This document shows, in pieces, positions 51,201 through 63,800 of a stretch of DNA of 64,000 bases. Position numbers and translations under genes: made by a program. The notes beneath the pieces were generated by a model that searched no databases, was not told the origin of the DNA, and worked only from the letters and a program-made list of their open reading frames with translations. The stretch comes from Acridotheres tristis (lineage: Eukaryota; Chordata; Aves; Passeriformes; Sturnidae). Within the stretch, counting starts at the first letter, position 1. Each line of letters starts with the position of its first letter. Where the stretch lies: positions 14,422,501 through 14,486,500 of the forward strand of contig CM072891.1 in assembly GCA_037013685.1 (NCBI GenBank). Direction: 5' to 3'.

Positions 51201-53590
51201 GGATAAACACACTGAAGTCTTAAGTATTTTACACGTCTTTTGTTTCTGGAACATTTTTCAACTGAGTGTTATCTCAAAGTGCTTCATAAACTCTAAGTTA
51301 ATCAGGAGAGCCACATGCAGCAGTTAGTACTGTTGCCCCTTTCTGTGAGCAGTCTGTACTTAAATAATTTTTCCAAAATCTCATACTGAATCAGTGGAAA
51401 AATCAGAAAATCTTAGATTTTCACAATGACTCAGTTTGGTGTATATCAAGTAAAGCTACCTTCTGTTTCCTTCAAGTATGATCTGACACAGAAGTACTTG
51501 TTGGGATATAACTTCAAAATATGATTACCTTTGGTTTATGTTGTGATTCTCCTCTGTTTAGACAAATACTTTCCCTCTTTGCTAGATTCCCTAGTTTCTT
51601 CTTCCATGAGCCAGAGACTGCTGCCACCGGGATGTATTTTCACTGCTGCTGCACTGCTATGCAAACACTCTCCTATCCCTCAAAAACCAAAGGTCTGTCT
51701 GAGTCCTTGTCCTGTCCTTGGCACGAATGTGATCTTTATGTTGTGAAATATGTACTAACTTTCTTTTCTATACTGCTTATTTTCAAGCTCTGTAACTTCG
51801 TAACACCGGGTTCCCGACAGGGAAGAAACACCCAATCAGTGCAGGCATGAGCCATTTCACCAGGATTTCAAACTCATCTTTTAAGACCTCAAAGTAATTT
51901 GGATCAGTAAATAACTCTCCCATCTGAAAACGTTAAAATATTTTATTGATTGGTAAATTCTAATGTTTTTCTTCCTTATGCCTTTGGAAGGTTAATTACT
52001 CTTAAAAAGAGAGAGAGAAAAAAACTTTAGCAAAAAGAGAAGTCTTTTAATCTGGATTCCAAAGTATCTCTAATCCTCTGAATTGTCAGGCGCTGTCTGG
52101 GTCACAGGCTGCCCCCTTGGCTTTGAGACCCCCAGTTCTCTCCAGTGTAAGAGCCCGCAGATTATTTCCACGTTACTCCCACACTGTAGTGACATGCTTT
52201 TGTCCTTCAAAGCAAGACTTTTGCAGTGTGGTAACAGTGCGAAGAACTCATTTCCTCTGAACTGCAAATGTGAAAAGAGGCTACGATGGCTTGTGGCACC
52301 CTGTCAAATACTGTAAATTGTTCTCACAGCACCGTATTTCAAAACTGATGCCAGCGTAAACTTCTGGGTGGGCACGGTTGGAAGGTAACACCCACAGTGA
52401 GATTGTGGGCTATCAAATCTGCTCTCTGTCAGGGAGGTCAGAACAAATTGGCTCACTGCAAAACACAGAATATTTTTTCTGTCAGGTCTTCATAAGCAGG
52501 CTAGATTCCAAATCCTGTGTGTGTTAATTCCATCGTGTGTATTACTGACTGATGAGACGTGAAGATGGAAGAAACATGAAAGAAGAAACATTTGCTCTCC
52601 TATATTTGTAGTGGCTTGACAGGGAAAGTAAAAGGAAGCTTTTGTCTCTATTAAACCTTATCGATGGTTCTGGCACCAAATCTGTGCCATTCTTTTTGTC
52701 AACTATTTCCAAAGTTCTGTGGATTTTATTGCAAAAAACCCCAGTAGTGTTTCGAGACAGATGGAATTAAAAAACTCTTAGATTTAGAAAAAAAAAGTAA
52801 AAATATTTTCTATTTAATCAGGAAGTTACGAAAACCTATATGATGACTTAATTTATTACTGTACTAAAAGCATAGATATTAAATACTAATAGAAAATGTA
52901 GTATGCTTGCTGTCATAGTGTTAATGTATATCAAATTATCAAAGTGGCAGAAATAAATTCTCAAATTCCAAACATTCACTTCATTGACTTGAGAAGTCAA
53001 TTAAACTGGCTGCAACCTCTTCCTATGGTACAGAAAATCAGCCGTTATTAAAAAAATATTTTAATTACAAATTCCATTTAAGGGGAGAAATTTAGAAAGA
53101 CTTGATAAAAAATAATTTTGTTTCCTCTTCTAGCCCATAAATAAAATCTGGGCATAAAAAGGAGAAGATGAAGTAGTTTTAAAAAGATAAAGGATTTGGT
53201 GATAAGAAAAAGTCTCTTATACATTAATAAAAAGTGTTTTTTCTTTTTCTACTTAGAGACCTTTCTTGGTGGTTTGGAAAGACTTGCATGAAGTCAGGCA
53301 TAAAGCAACTTTGTTTAGATTTAGAAGAAAATTAAAAATAACCCCAAGATTTTGGTGGCTTTTAAATTTTCTTTCAACAGCAGCTTGCCATAGTTTTAAG
53401 AAAATCATTACATGATAAAAAAAAAGTAGAATAATTAAAAGAAAAAAAGATGAGATAATTAAGGACTTTAATGGCAATAGAGTCAGCTTTCTAAATAATC
53501 TACATTATGTAAATCATTTAGATCAACATGTCCTCCAACATCAGTAAAGACAAATGCCATATACAAGAAATGCCCTATAGAAAATAGGAA
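48238..53590. other. Non-coding stretch, no gene recognised
   Basis: No exon or mobile element is recognised. Frames are scattered on both strands and none exceeds 110 codons. The stretch 52080-52450 is somewhat richer in G+C, with several CpG, and carries overlapping plus and minus frames of 65-77 codons, but has no recognisable domain. The rest is ordinary AT-rich sequence. Confidence 0.65.
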
Positions 53591-53633
53591 ATTATATATA
53601 TTTATGCATATATATATTTCCTTTCAGGAAAGG
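53591..53633. repeat. AT-rich imperfect palindrome followed by small hairpin
   Basis: The segment starts GGAAAT, runs through alternating AT around a central TATGCATA, and ends ATATTTCC, so its two ends are complementary with a few offset bases. Directly after it TTTCC, TTTCA and GGAAA form a small stem-loop. Both could extrude as cruciforms, and the alternating AT makes length variation likely. No function is implied. Confidence 0.55.
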
Positions 53634-53699
53634 GAATGAAGTCTTGAAATCAGAGGATGAAGTCTAACAAACACTCTGGGCAGGGCACATGATCAAATA

Positions 53700-53950
53700 A
53701 AATGCAATTAAAAAAACCAGAAAATTTGTAAATGGAGTGACTACAACCAAATAGACAGAGATGAAATAAGGGGCAGTGAAAAGGATGAAAACTTGCCAAA
53801 ATTACTCCAAAGAAAATACTGAAATCAAGGAAGAAAGGTAAAAAAGAGTATAGAGAATATGCTAAGGAAATGAAATGCTTAAAAAAAAAAGGAAAAAACC
53901 TAGTGAAAAGACTAAAAGCGAATGGGATGATAAGAAGTGCAGAGAAATGG
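53700..53950 (+). repeat. A-rich/purine-rich low-complexity region
   Basis: The plus strand is dominated by A and G, including a run of 11 A at about 53880-53890 and many GAAA and AAAAG words. The 110-codon minus-strand frame across it gives a Phe/Leu/Ser/Ile-rich peptide, exactly what polypyrimidine codons produce, so I do not accept it as a gene. Confidence 0.65.
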
Positions 53951-54018
53951 GCTGAAGCCCAAATAATCCTCATTAAAATCACAAGATTTCACTCTCTTTC
54001 CTGAGAGGATTGATCTAG

Positions 54019-54020
<2 letters not shown>

Positions 54021-54072
<52 letters not shown>

Positions 54073-54080
54073 GTCTATCA
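54021..54080 (+). repeat. (ATCT)13 microsatellite (GATA type)
   Basis: Thirteen perfect ATCT units run from 54021 to 54072, followed by the variant units GTCT and ATCA. This is a GATA-type tetranucleotide repeat and should be polymorphic in length. It is far too short to be the GATA satellite reported on some sex chromosomes. Confidence 0.97.
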
Positions 54081-54889
54081 TCAATATATATCTCATAGAA
54101 AAAAGTGGAATGCACCAGTGGAAATAGAATTGAGGAAGTTTATAGCAAATTATCTACTCATTGATTTGTATAATGAACAAAATCCTGTAATTTCAATTCG
54201 TTGAATTAGTTCAGACTGCATAAAAAGCACAATAAAACAAAGAAAAGCATTGTTGTACAGATCCCCTCAAGGACATGTAACAGCTTATGGCATGTTAGCT
54301 TTGTAAGAAGCTTAGCAAGTGAATTTTGGGGAAGCCCTCAGTATCCAAGAGATTATTGGCCTGAGGCAATGAACCAATTATAAGAACACAAGGGATGGCA
54401 GCATTTCTTTTTACTTCTCTGGCTGTATGGATCCCAAAAGATGGTTTATGATAATTCTCCATTGTGCTTTTTCCTCTTTCCCATTCCATAATATGCAGGC
54501 CTAGCAGTAAGTGTGAAAAGGTTTTTTTGACAGCAAACATAGCAAAATGAAATATGCCTAGCAGACACAAAAGATTGGGTGCATGAAGAAATTAAATTTG
54601 TCTGTGTGTTCCACTGCCCATCAGTCTCACAATATGATTATTCATTTTCTATGGTAAGTGCATAGAATTTTTCAATGAATTAAAGAGAAAGACCTGAACC
54701 TGAACGATGTTTTGAGTGCAGCTTAATCAACAGCTTCAGGGAATACTGTGTTTAAATTATGAATATATTCATATTTACTGAAGCTAAGGATTTTGAAAGA
54801 TACCCTGGATGACAAGCCTAAAAATTAATTTCTATCACGCTATTTGATCTCAAGCCTGTCAGTTATAGAGAGGATATAAGCAATTGCAT
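54081..54889. other. Non-coding stretch, small palindrome only
   Basis: No gene is recognised. The 16-mer TATGAATATATTCATA at 54758-54773 is a perfect palindrome that does not extend further. A minus-strand frame of 91 codons at 54295-54570 has no recognisable domain. Confidence 0.6.
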
Positions 54890-55256
54890 TTAGCTACATA
54901 GTGCAATTCAAGTGTGTCCTATGACACTCTGAATACAGTCAGCATTATTTATAAAACCAGCCTATGCCCTTATTTAATGATTTGGCAGTCGTGCTAAACC
55001 ATTGAACCTTTTAGTGAATGGTGTTAGCTGAATGTCAATACACACGTATGACTGCCTTTCATCTGCACAGAGAAATGGTAATTAGGATTTCCATTGAATT
55101 TCTGACAGAGGCGAAGCTGAATTAAAGCCTATTTATAAATATTTTAATATCATAAAACAGCCTTAGAGCATTCAATTTGAGCAGCACTCTAAATATGCCC
55201 TTCATTAGGTAAAGGTTGGCTGTTTAATAACAATATGCAAATATCTTTACAAGAGT
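54890..55256. promoter_or_regulatory. Candidate conserved non-coding element (by appearance only)
   Basis: This stretch has high sequence complexity, no simple repeats, and a density of developmental-type motifs: a perfect octamer ATGCAAAT for POU factors at 55235-55242, TAATTAG near 55079, and further AT-rich TAAT and TTTAAT cores. These features are typical of ancient vertebrate enhancers, but no alignment could be made, so conservation is only inferred. It ends next to a splice-acceptor-like sequence, which would fit either intronic sequence conserved around an alternative exon or an enhancer with an unrelated chance acceptor. Confidence 0.3.
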
Positions 55257-55436
55257 ACTTGTTTTTGTTTTTCCCTTTGTTTTTTAGGCACAATGTTTCT
55301 CCCACTGGGGGAAGTGTACAGACAACCCTACTATCACTTTCATTGTTTATTTGTATGTATAGAACTTATTTATAGTTTTCAGCTGAATCAAAAACTTATA
55401 CTCCTGGAAACTTTTTTCATTCAAGCTTCTATTAAA
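55257..55436 (+). other. Possible unannotated terminal exon (acceptor, short frame, ATTAAA)
   Basis: A pyrimidine-rich run (55258-55285) leads into TTTTTTAG at 55280-55287, a strong-looking splice acceptor. If spliced there, one frame stays open for 24 codons from 55288, beginning AQCFSHWGKC and ending FIVYLYV, and stops at TAG 55360-55362. A second frame stays open for about 50 codons. An ATTAAA follows at 55431-55436, as expected of a terminal exon. I do not recognise the peptide. Without a flanking exon, transcript data or alignment this could be a chance combination, since T-rich stretches ending in AG are frequent. Confidence 0.2.
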
Positions 55437-58400
55437 ACTTGACTTAGTGGTGTGGGAATATTCATTATTTACAAGTCAAAGTCTACTGGCAGAAGCAGAA
55501 ATTCAGGCACTTTTGAATTGTTGCAACTCCACTGACTGCAGATAAGGATCTGTCCCATAAATCCAAATTCTTGCTCATGCTAGAATTCCATCCATTTTGT
55601 CTGTTTCTAGATAAAGCTGATCATTTAGCTCCAAGGATGACTTACTGTGGCCATAAGTAAGTGACTTTATTTTGGAATCAGATTTTCTGCTTAAAAAAGT
55701 CTGAAAACACCTAGCTTATTCATGTGCTCCTTTTTGTTAACAGGAATTCCAATAATGTTAGTATGAGACAGAGACAGCAAAAATGAAATCAGAATTTGAG
55801 TGAGTTTTAAGACACAGATACAAGTGAGATTGATAGTAAACCAACAAGGTGCAAGTTGTAAAACTGTCAGGATAAGCAGAGAAGACAGACCCCTAAAAAA
55901 TAATATTCCTTCTCACCTGTAGCACCTCAACAGGGTTAAAGCCTATGCTCTGCAATGAAATCAAGAACATTCTGACAGTTTTACTGCTAGGAAGTTATAG
56001 AGCTTCAGCTTTTTGTGGAACTGTCTTCCTATTCAGAGCAATATTATGTGTTCTGTGTATTTTGTCTCTTTCTTTTACAAGGTAATTTCACCTTTCATCA
56101 TCAACTTGTAGTAAATTTTCAATAAGTAAATTCCTGTTTTAGCCATTATCCATAGAATTGCTTTAACTTATCTTTCTGAATTTATATAACACTGACACAA
56201 ATTTGCTATCTTTCTACTTGTTCTAATTTTTGTGTGGGGGTCAAAATAAAAGAAGCACAAAACCTATATGCATGCTCTGAAAAATAAGCATAGACAAGTG
56301 AGTTTGTAAAAGTTTTTGAGCAAGAATCACTTCAAGGAATCAGAGAGGAGGAATGGAAATCACTAAAGTGATGGAAAAGTTCCCTTTATCTCAATTGGAT
56401 TTCCTAGTGTGTCCATCACTGAAGAAAATTACAACTACAGAATGGTAGGTCAAAAATATTTGGAACAATTGAACTAGAAGAACACCACAAAGTACCACTT
56501 CAAAATTAACTAGTGTGCCAGCAAAACAATTTTACACCTCAATTTTTACTTAGTGATCATGTAGTACCATTCTGGGTCACAGGGGAAAATCCCAAGTAGT
56601 TCAGTTCCTCTGAGGCAAACATAGAACTGTTTGCCAAAGAAAAGTGAGATTTCCACTTCCTGTCTGGAGAGACATTGCAAACCTAGCACTTGGTAGGGTA
56701 TCCTGTAGGATGGCCATAGTCTCAAATATCAGTGCTGCAGGGATGGAACTTGATTTCCCAACTTGGTTACCTCTATTTCAACTAGACAGCTCTCATGAAA
56801 AGTTCGCCTGCTTTAGCAAAAACTTGGAGGTGAGTACAGGCTCTGAAAATGGGCCTTAACTGACATGTCTTCTGCAAAGAAAACAAAAAATTAAACACTA
56901 CTTATATCAGCAGCTTTGTGCTCGAGAACACAAAACATCTTGCTTTGAGGTAGCTCTTTGTATTCTTCAACAAATGCTCATCTTTATTATGAAGCTAATT
57001 TTAATAGGCTGTCTAGAACTGGTCAGATTTTCAATGGAAAATGAAAAATAATATTGGGTGAAATACTTTAAGATTTCACTTGTGGCTTCTAGGTGTTTGC
57101 TTTCTGTTACATTTGAATGGCATTTTCCTTGGAAGAACTATCTGCTTTTTATTAAATCTGAAGGAAGGATACTGCTTGCTGAATGGACAAGTTGTCCTCT
57201 GAGACTGCTTTGGCCTGTCTGTGCTTTATGAGAATTGACAACATAGTGGATTTCCAATAAGGACACTTACTTGGAAGAAAATGCCATTTATCCACGTCCA
57301 ATCCAAAAGCCAAAAAGTGGGAGAACATTATGAATTAAGCAGTTGTCATGATATTAGAAGGACAAAATTCTAATTTTTCCTAGAAAATGAGTAAAATTGT
57401 AAATAGTACAAACTGTGACAATGTTAACTGAAGAACCAGGAGTGTTTCAAAACTGTTTCTTTATTTCTGGTCAGAATAAGGCTTTGGTTTATATCTCCTG
57501 GGTGTCCCCACTTACTGCATTTTTATTTATTGCTCATTAAATGGCTTCCTGTCAGACTGAGGTAAATCAAACAATGTGCTCTAGCAGAATATCTCCCAGG
57601 CTTTAGCTACTAATGGGTACTCAGGCTACCAGAAAAGACTTGATACAACTAATCTGAAATGGAATTGCTGGTAAGGGAATAGTGCTGGTGAGGGACTAGA
57701 ATTCCAATACTGTTTATTGTAATGATATTGTTAATGTTTACTGTTTATTGCTGTTCTAGTATCCACTCCTGTTGTACCAATCTATTTGCTAATGTAGTTG
57801 TATCTAATTCTCTAACTGACAGCTTCTCCAAGTGCTTGTTCCATGTTGATCAAATATGCACAAGACACATTGAAAAAGAGTTTATGGTCTTGTTCATAGA
57901 AGCAGCCTTTTCGGGGAGTTTATTGAGAAATATGAAGTTCTGGAAAAATCTTTAAAACTGCTGTCACTATTTCGCTGAGTTAATTTTTATTTTAGTTTTC
58001 ACAAGCAGAGGCAACAGAGAGAAGAATGCCTATCATGTATCCCTTTCTTTCCACGACCAGGTAAAAAGAAGATTTCTGAGCACAATTGTCAATGATATAT
58101 ATTCATTTGATGTTTCTCTGTACTCATTATACCGTTTGTCATGAAAGCACCTGTATAAAAGCTAGGTTTTAACTATAGGCAGATTTTTCAAAGAACAGTG
58201 GCTGTGCTCTGGGAAGACAGAAAGTATCTATCTTCCACTAAAATTCTGTAAAAAAAATTCATGTCAAGACTAACAAGGGTCAAAAGGCAAGATGTTAAGC
58301 CACTCTTCTCATGATCACAGTGAGAAATGAGCACATTAGATCATTCCTATGCGGATTTTTTTTCTCTGGCTGAAGTTGACAAGAAGGCACATGGTATTAT

Positions 58401-60623
58401 TAGATGTGGGTCATTAAAGAGAGATAATGACCACCTGTAGCAAAGGCTACCTGTAGGAAAGGCTAGGGATGGGCTCAGCATCCACACCTCAGCATCAGAC
58501 TGAGTGCAATGTAAAGCTTTTCTATCTACTCCAGTCTCAGAAGGTACATAATTACTAATGCACCATCACAGATATTAAAGCTTGTTCCAAATAAAGCCTA
58601 ATTGTCTTTCTGAACCTACAGAACATAATTTCTGCAACCTTAGCCAAGTACTGTAAAGGTATTGTTAAGGCAACCTATGATCTCAGAATTTATGACCAAG
58701 TAATAATCCCTATACACATATCAGCTTTTAATTTTGAAAACTGACGTTTTATTGAGCTCTTTTGAATTAATTCAGGAGTTAGTTTTCTTTAATTGCATTA
58801 TTATAACTCCTTTCCCTTCACAAGATAAATTTGTAATTTAAAGTTGAAATCTTCATACCTTTTAATAAGACCTGGAGGAGAAAATACAATATTATGAAAA
58901 CTATTTTCTATTGATTGCATTAAAATTCTGTTAATGACAGAATTTTTAAAATACCCTAGATATTGTATAGAGCAGGATCCCTGGTAATTGCCTTTATCTA
59001 GTAATAAAGATGTGAGAAACTTGCAAAATATATTAAACAAGCAGGATAGGTGAGTGTGCTGGATAGAATTTGAGTAAGTGTGGTTAAAAACAAGTACGAA
59101 GTATGGAGTCCTTAAACATTCAGCTGTAGCAGTAGAAACAGCTTTTCCACGAGTTCCAGAAGACCTGTCAGCAGAGGAGCTTCAATTTCCTGAACTGAGG
59201 CATAAGATGCCAACCCAAATTGTCCCACGAGAAATATTTTATACATTGAAGTGGCAATGCATAGTTCTATATATAATATATGCAATATATGCAGTACATT
59301 GCATAGTACACAGACGGTAATGGGCTATATGATCTGAGAACTCTATTGTTTCTGAACTGTAGAAAATACCTGGTCTCCCTTTGTACTTCTGGGGAATTTC
59401 AATTCCAAAAATGAAAGTTAGAAGTTACAAGTAAATGAGAGTTTTAATTGGTGGCTGGTTGAAAAAGTAGAAAAGGTGTAGCTGTAACAGAGAGAGTGAT
59501 TTAGATAAGAGAAGAAGTCTTTAATATGAATGGTCTGGAGACACACAATTCCTGAAGCAATAAATAAATAATAATAAAAAAATTACCTCGGACTAATCTA
59601 TCTTGCCTGCCTTTTTGGTGATAAACAGGGAGAAAACAGTGCAACCATAAGTTTGGTCATCTCTGAAAAAGATCTCACCTGACCACTTCCTGTTTTCTTT
59701 TCCTGAGTGCAAGATTTGTGTCAGAGAGCTTAAGTACTGTCTGTATGAGCTTGTGAAACCCATAAGTGTCCTCCAAGATATGTATGCCCTGTAACAATTG
59801 GTTTGTGTTTGTGTCAAAGAAAAAGGGAGAGAGGTAGTGGTATATTTATTTTTCTTGTAATCAAAAGATATAATAGCTTATGACAAGGTCTATTATCCCC
59901 TGGAAGGAAAAGGAAACAAGAAAATGCCTTTATGCTGCAACAAAAGCTAAATCACTTCAACTGTCAGCCTCCATTAAGACACACTGAGCAGGGACAGTGA
60001 TTGCTAAGCCAATTTGTCCATCAGTTTTGAAAAGTGCTAGCAAATATAAATAAAGAAATAGAGATGAATGTATTTCTATAGACATTATTATGGTTGATTT
60101 CTGTAGATATAAGCCACCCCTGCTGATAATTCTCCTGTTATTTTGGAGATCAGTGCTAGGAGCAAAATGCAGCCCTGCTCCAGGATGCTGAGAAACAAAA
60201 AGTAGTATTTCTTTTAATGTTAATAAGATTTGAAGAATTTTCCTTCATCTCTGAGGGTTTATCTTCCAAAGGACAATACCAGTCTCTATCCTGAACCTGT
60301 GTTTAGGTTGATTTATGCATTGTCTATCATCTCTAAATTAGGCAACCTGTATTAGTAGAATTTCAAATCTTGGTTATCTTATGGTATCCCGAAAGTTCTC
60401 AATGCAATTCAAAGTTTCTTTCCATATGGTACTGAAGCAGTTTGCCTGCTTACAGAGGAAGGTGGAAGCCTGCTAGATGCAGAATCATTTGGGCTGATGA
60501 TTTTCCAGCAGGGTCTCAGCAAGCCCATCCCATTGAGAAATGCAGCCAGTTGAATATATTCACAGTCCATACTTTGCAGGTTGGGTATCAGTCAGGCTGA
60601 GAGTTCATAAGGCTACATGGCAG
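55437..60623. other. Non-coding stretch, no gene recognised
   Basis: No exon, RNA gene or repeat family is recognised. An imperfect tandem pair lies at 58434-58465. An AT-rich stretch at 59268-59300 has repeated ATATATGCA words. Plus-strand frames at 56644-56859 and 59078-59320 are 71 and 80 codons and show no domain. Confidence 0.65.
58434..58465 (+). repeat. Tandem duplication of a 16-bp unit
   Basis: CCTGTAGCAAAGGCTA (58434-58449) is followed immediately by CCTGTAGGAAAGGCTA (58450-58465), differing by one C/G change. It is a small slippage duplication. Confidence 0.9.
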
Positions 60624-60805
60624 TGTGCTGGGTTTGGCTGGGGCAGAGTTAATTCTCTTCACAGTGACTGCTGTGAGGCTGTGTTTTGGACTTGTGCTGA
60701 AAAGAGTGTTGGTAATACAGAGATGTGTTTATGACTGCCTGAGCAGAGCTTACACAGAGCCAAGGCCTTTTCTGCTTGATTGCTGGCTGGGGTTGAACCA
60801 TGACA
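60624..60805 (+). mobile_element. Internally deleted solo LTR of an avian endogenous retrovirus
   Basis: The segment opens with TGTGCTGGGTTTGGCTGG and continues through blocks such as GGCAGAGTTAATT, TTTTGGACTTGTGCTGAAAA, AGCTTACACAGAGCCAAGG and CCTTTTCTGCTT, which match from memory the 5' part of an LTR family abundant in songbird genomes. It then jumps to GGGGTTGAACCATGACA, which resembles the 3' terminus of the same LTR. The ends are TG and CA, as retroviral LTRs require. Only about 182 bases remain, so the middle, including most of the promoter and polyadenylation region, is deleted. No internal gag, pol or env sequence adjoins and no exact target-site duplication is seen. Overlapping 61- and 64-codon frames come from the LTR and are not genes. 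Confidence 0.85.
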
Positions 60806-63800
60806 CATAGAAAAATAATCTGTTCTTAAACGAGGGAATTACATTTCTTGTCCAAGATGAAAATGTATGCTTTTTATAAGTAGCAGGTGGGAATTTGTGG
60901 ATTTGCATCTTGCATTCTCTCCCACATCTAGTTATCTGAGTTTCAAAAGAACAGGTACCATAGTTTGCCTGAGGTAGCTACCGACCATAATATCTACTGA
61001 TTCACCTTTTTTTTTTTTTACCTACTTCATCAAGGTGGATAAAAGTACTTGCTTGAAACTGTCAAGATAATTTGACGCTGAATTCTTCTCTTGGAAATGC
61101 AGAGATGTATGGAGATGAAGAAAAACAGAAGAAAACATGAAAAGAATGTTCTTCTCAGGCTTGGAAAGAGTGGTAGATAAGTGCAAGGACTTGGCCATGA
61201 CAAGAGAAAACTTTAGACAGGTTCAATGATACATTAGCTTGCTAAATTCTAGGGATAAAAGCTGGGCCTGATTTTTGCACAGGACAGCAAATACTAATGA
61301 TACAAATATCAGAAAGTCTAAGCAATCCTCAAAGAGCTGCCTGATGGATGTCAGGCCTCCAAATCTCTTTTACTGCCATCTGCATGATGGGGATAGGAAC
61401 AAGTAACTTCATGTTCAAACTCCTTTGGAGTCTAGCTCCTTATGTTAGTCACATTTTAACTATTCTTTAATCAGAAATCTTCTAATTCCTCTTTTTAATT
61501 CTGTGTTTTTTCTGGTTTCACTAAAGGGATTTTTTTTTCTTCATATTATTAGAAATTGAATGTTAACAAGGAAAAAGAACTCATAGATATAGGACACAAC
61601 TTTCAGTAATATCAATTAGCAGCACTAGGTTCACTGAAATCAGCGTGAATTGACTTCAAGACTGCTAAAAGGCCACCAGGGATGTTTTAGATGGAGATAT
61701 GAAAGGAAACCTGGAGAGATTTTCAAGTAAAGGTTTTCTTTTATTTGTAGCAATCCTACTGATTTACATAGGGATTTCTAACGAGGAGAAATAAAAAGGA
61801 ACTGCTCTGCATGGCTCACCTAGAGGATAAGATCATATAGTCCATTTAAAAAAAAATTAAAAACCAAGTATCATTTATAACTGTGCTTCTTCATTTTGAT
61901 ATGTAAAAGAATTTGGAGTCCTAAGAAAACTCAAAATACTGTTAAAATTTACAGACATCAGTTTTTCATATTGTAATAGCATTCATTAACTTCTGGAAGT
62001 GCTTCAAAATGTAAAATGTACTCTATATTGCTATTCAGTTTGTATTTCTAGTTTCAGGGACTCCTCCCCTGACTTTTGAACAAGTATGTTTTAAGTCTCT
62101 GTACCTCCACAGAGCCACCATGATTGACAGCTATGTACCCCTCAATAGTAAGAAGCCAGGCTGATATCTACATAATCAGTTGAGAGGGCAAAAAATTAAT
62201 GATTATACCATGTTCTACCAATTCAGACCAGCATGTATCTAAGTTTTGCTGTACAGGGAATTTAATGAAAAAAGATCCTAGCATAAGCTTCCTTTCCTGG
62301 AAATCGGTGTTTTGAGCAGTTACTTGCTTTATCAAGAGCCTAAATTGTTACTCATTAGTATTGCTAAGGTAAACTCAAATAAAATGACAACTGGCTTCTG
62401 CAAGAGCCTTCAGTGCAGACCTGTACGTCTTCTTCAGAGAAACTTAATAAAACAGTGATTATAAACACAACATGGAGCAGCCTATAACTACAGAGGTTTA
62501 ACCATATGCCTGATATAAATATGCTCAGAAATGCCATGGGAGTGTCCCCCAAAACATCAAGTATTATGGTGTCACATGGTCGTGAGAGCCTTCATTGTGG
62601 TTAAGAATATCCTGGGCTTGGTGTTCTCAGTCTCTATTGACTGGTTCATTTCAGCTTTTCACTGCAGGGATTTTGGACCTAGTTCCTTTAGTTTTGCTGT
62701 TTATATGTATAACCATCCAAGGTGCAGTCTCATTAGATCACAGTGTGGGCTCCTGTGACACCTGTACTATTTGTGACTACAATTTCCCATGAGGGAGTGG
62801 CACTGCAGAAGGCCCCTGAGGTAACTGTAGTTTTCAAGGCCCCAGATTATACCGAGAGGGCTTTTGTTTGGCTCTCTATACTCCTATAATTCTCCAAAGA
62901 CTGTGGCATGTATAAAGAAAGTCTTGTTTTCAGTTTTCTGCTCAATAAAAAGTCAGCAAAACACAGATGATGCTTTCGGCTACAGAAATATTTTTGTTAT
63001 TCTTTTGCCCAACATATTTTATTACTTGAAAGCGTATTCACTTCCATTCTTAGACCACATTTCCCCTAGGAACATGATATTTGGAACTTAGTGCCCATAA
63101 TTTTAAGTAAGCCCACATGTGCCTTTAGTTTTGATGAAATGACTGAAGAATGCCTAAAATACACCTTAAAAATACTTAGTTGTTCCAAGTTAACTGTCAA
63201 GATTTAACATGAAATAAAAAATTCTGGTGAAGATCAGTGCCAGAGTTTATAAAACCTTAGGGAAAAAAAATATGTAGAAAGGTCAGGAGTTTAGGATTTG
63301 CAAGAGCCATTCTGAGCCCAGGCTTTGGTACCAAATGTAACTTCCCCACATCCACAGGGTGTGGAGAACCTCTCTTGATTGCTGTGACATAACAGGATCT
63401 TGCAAACAGAATTTGACCCTTGAGAGGCTCAGGAACTCCTCCTGGTATCTTTGGAAGTGGTTAGGTTCACAGAGGAGAGTGAACCCTCTGGCTTCACTTT
63501 CCCCCAGAGCCTGATCTGGGCAGCTGAGAGGAGCACACAGCAGTCTGTGCAGGTCTGTCAAATTCTGACCCATCAGATACTCTCTGGAAAGTGAGGGGAA
63601 GGAGGATATTTCTGAGATACTGGAACACTTTTGTGGAATACACCTACTAAGAGCCCCTTGACACTGCTGGTGTTATAGCCACATATTGATAATGGAGAAA
63701 AGCTGTATGTAAAAATAAGTATATCATAACACCCAATACAGGAGCCTACAAGCTCCATTAACATAAGGGAGCAGAAAAACCTTTTTATTGAGAGTTGATT

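Noticed and set aside
53650..53982. 110-codon hydrophobic minus-strand frame
   Set aside because: It lies over an A-rich/purine-rich plus strand, so the Phe/Leu/Ile/Ser-rich translation is a composition artefact.
54021..54080. GATA-type repeat as a sex-chromosome satellite
   Set aside because: Sixty bases is an ordinary microsatellite. Nothing here indicates a W-linked satellite array.
60540..60810. Two overlapping 61- and 64-codon frames
   Set aside because: They are shadows of the LTR relic and have no protein family match that I know.
63283..63573. 96-codon minus-strand frame in a G+C-richer patch
   Set aside because: The translation matches no family I recognise and no splice or promoter signal was seen. 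It remains only a possible unrecognised repeat.
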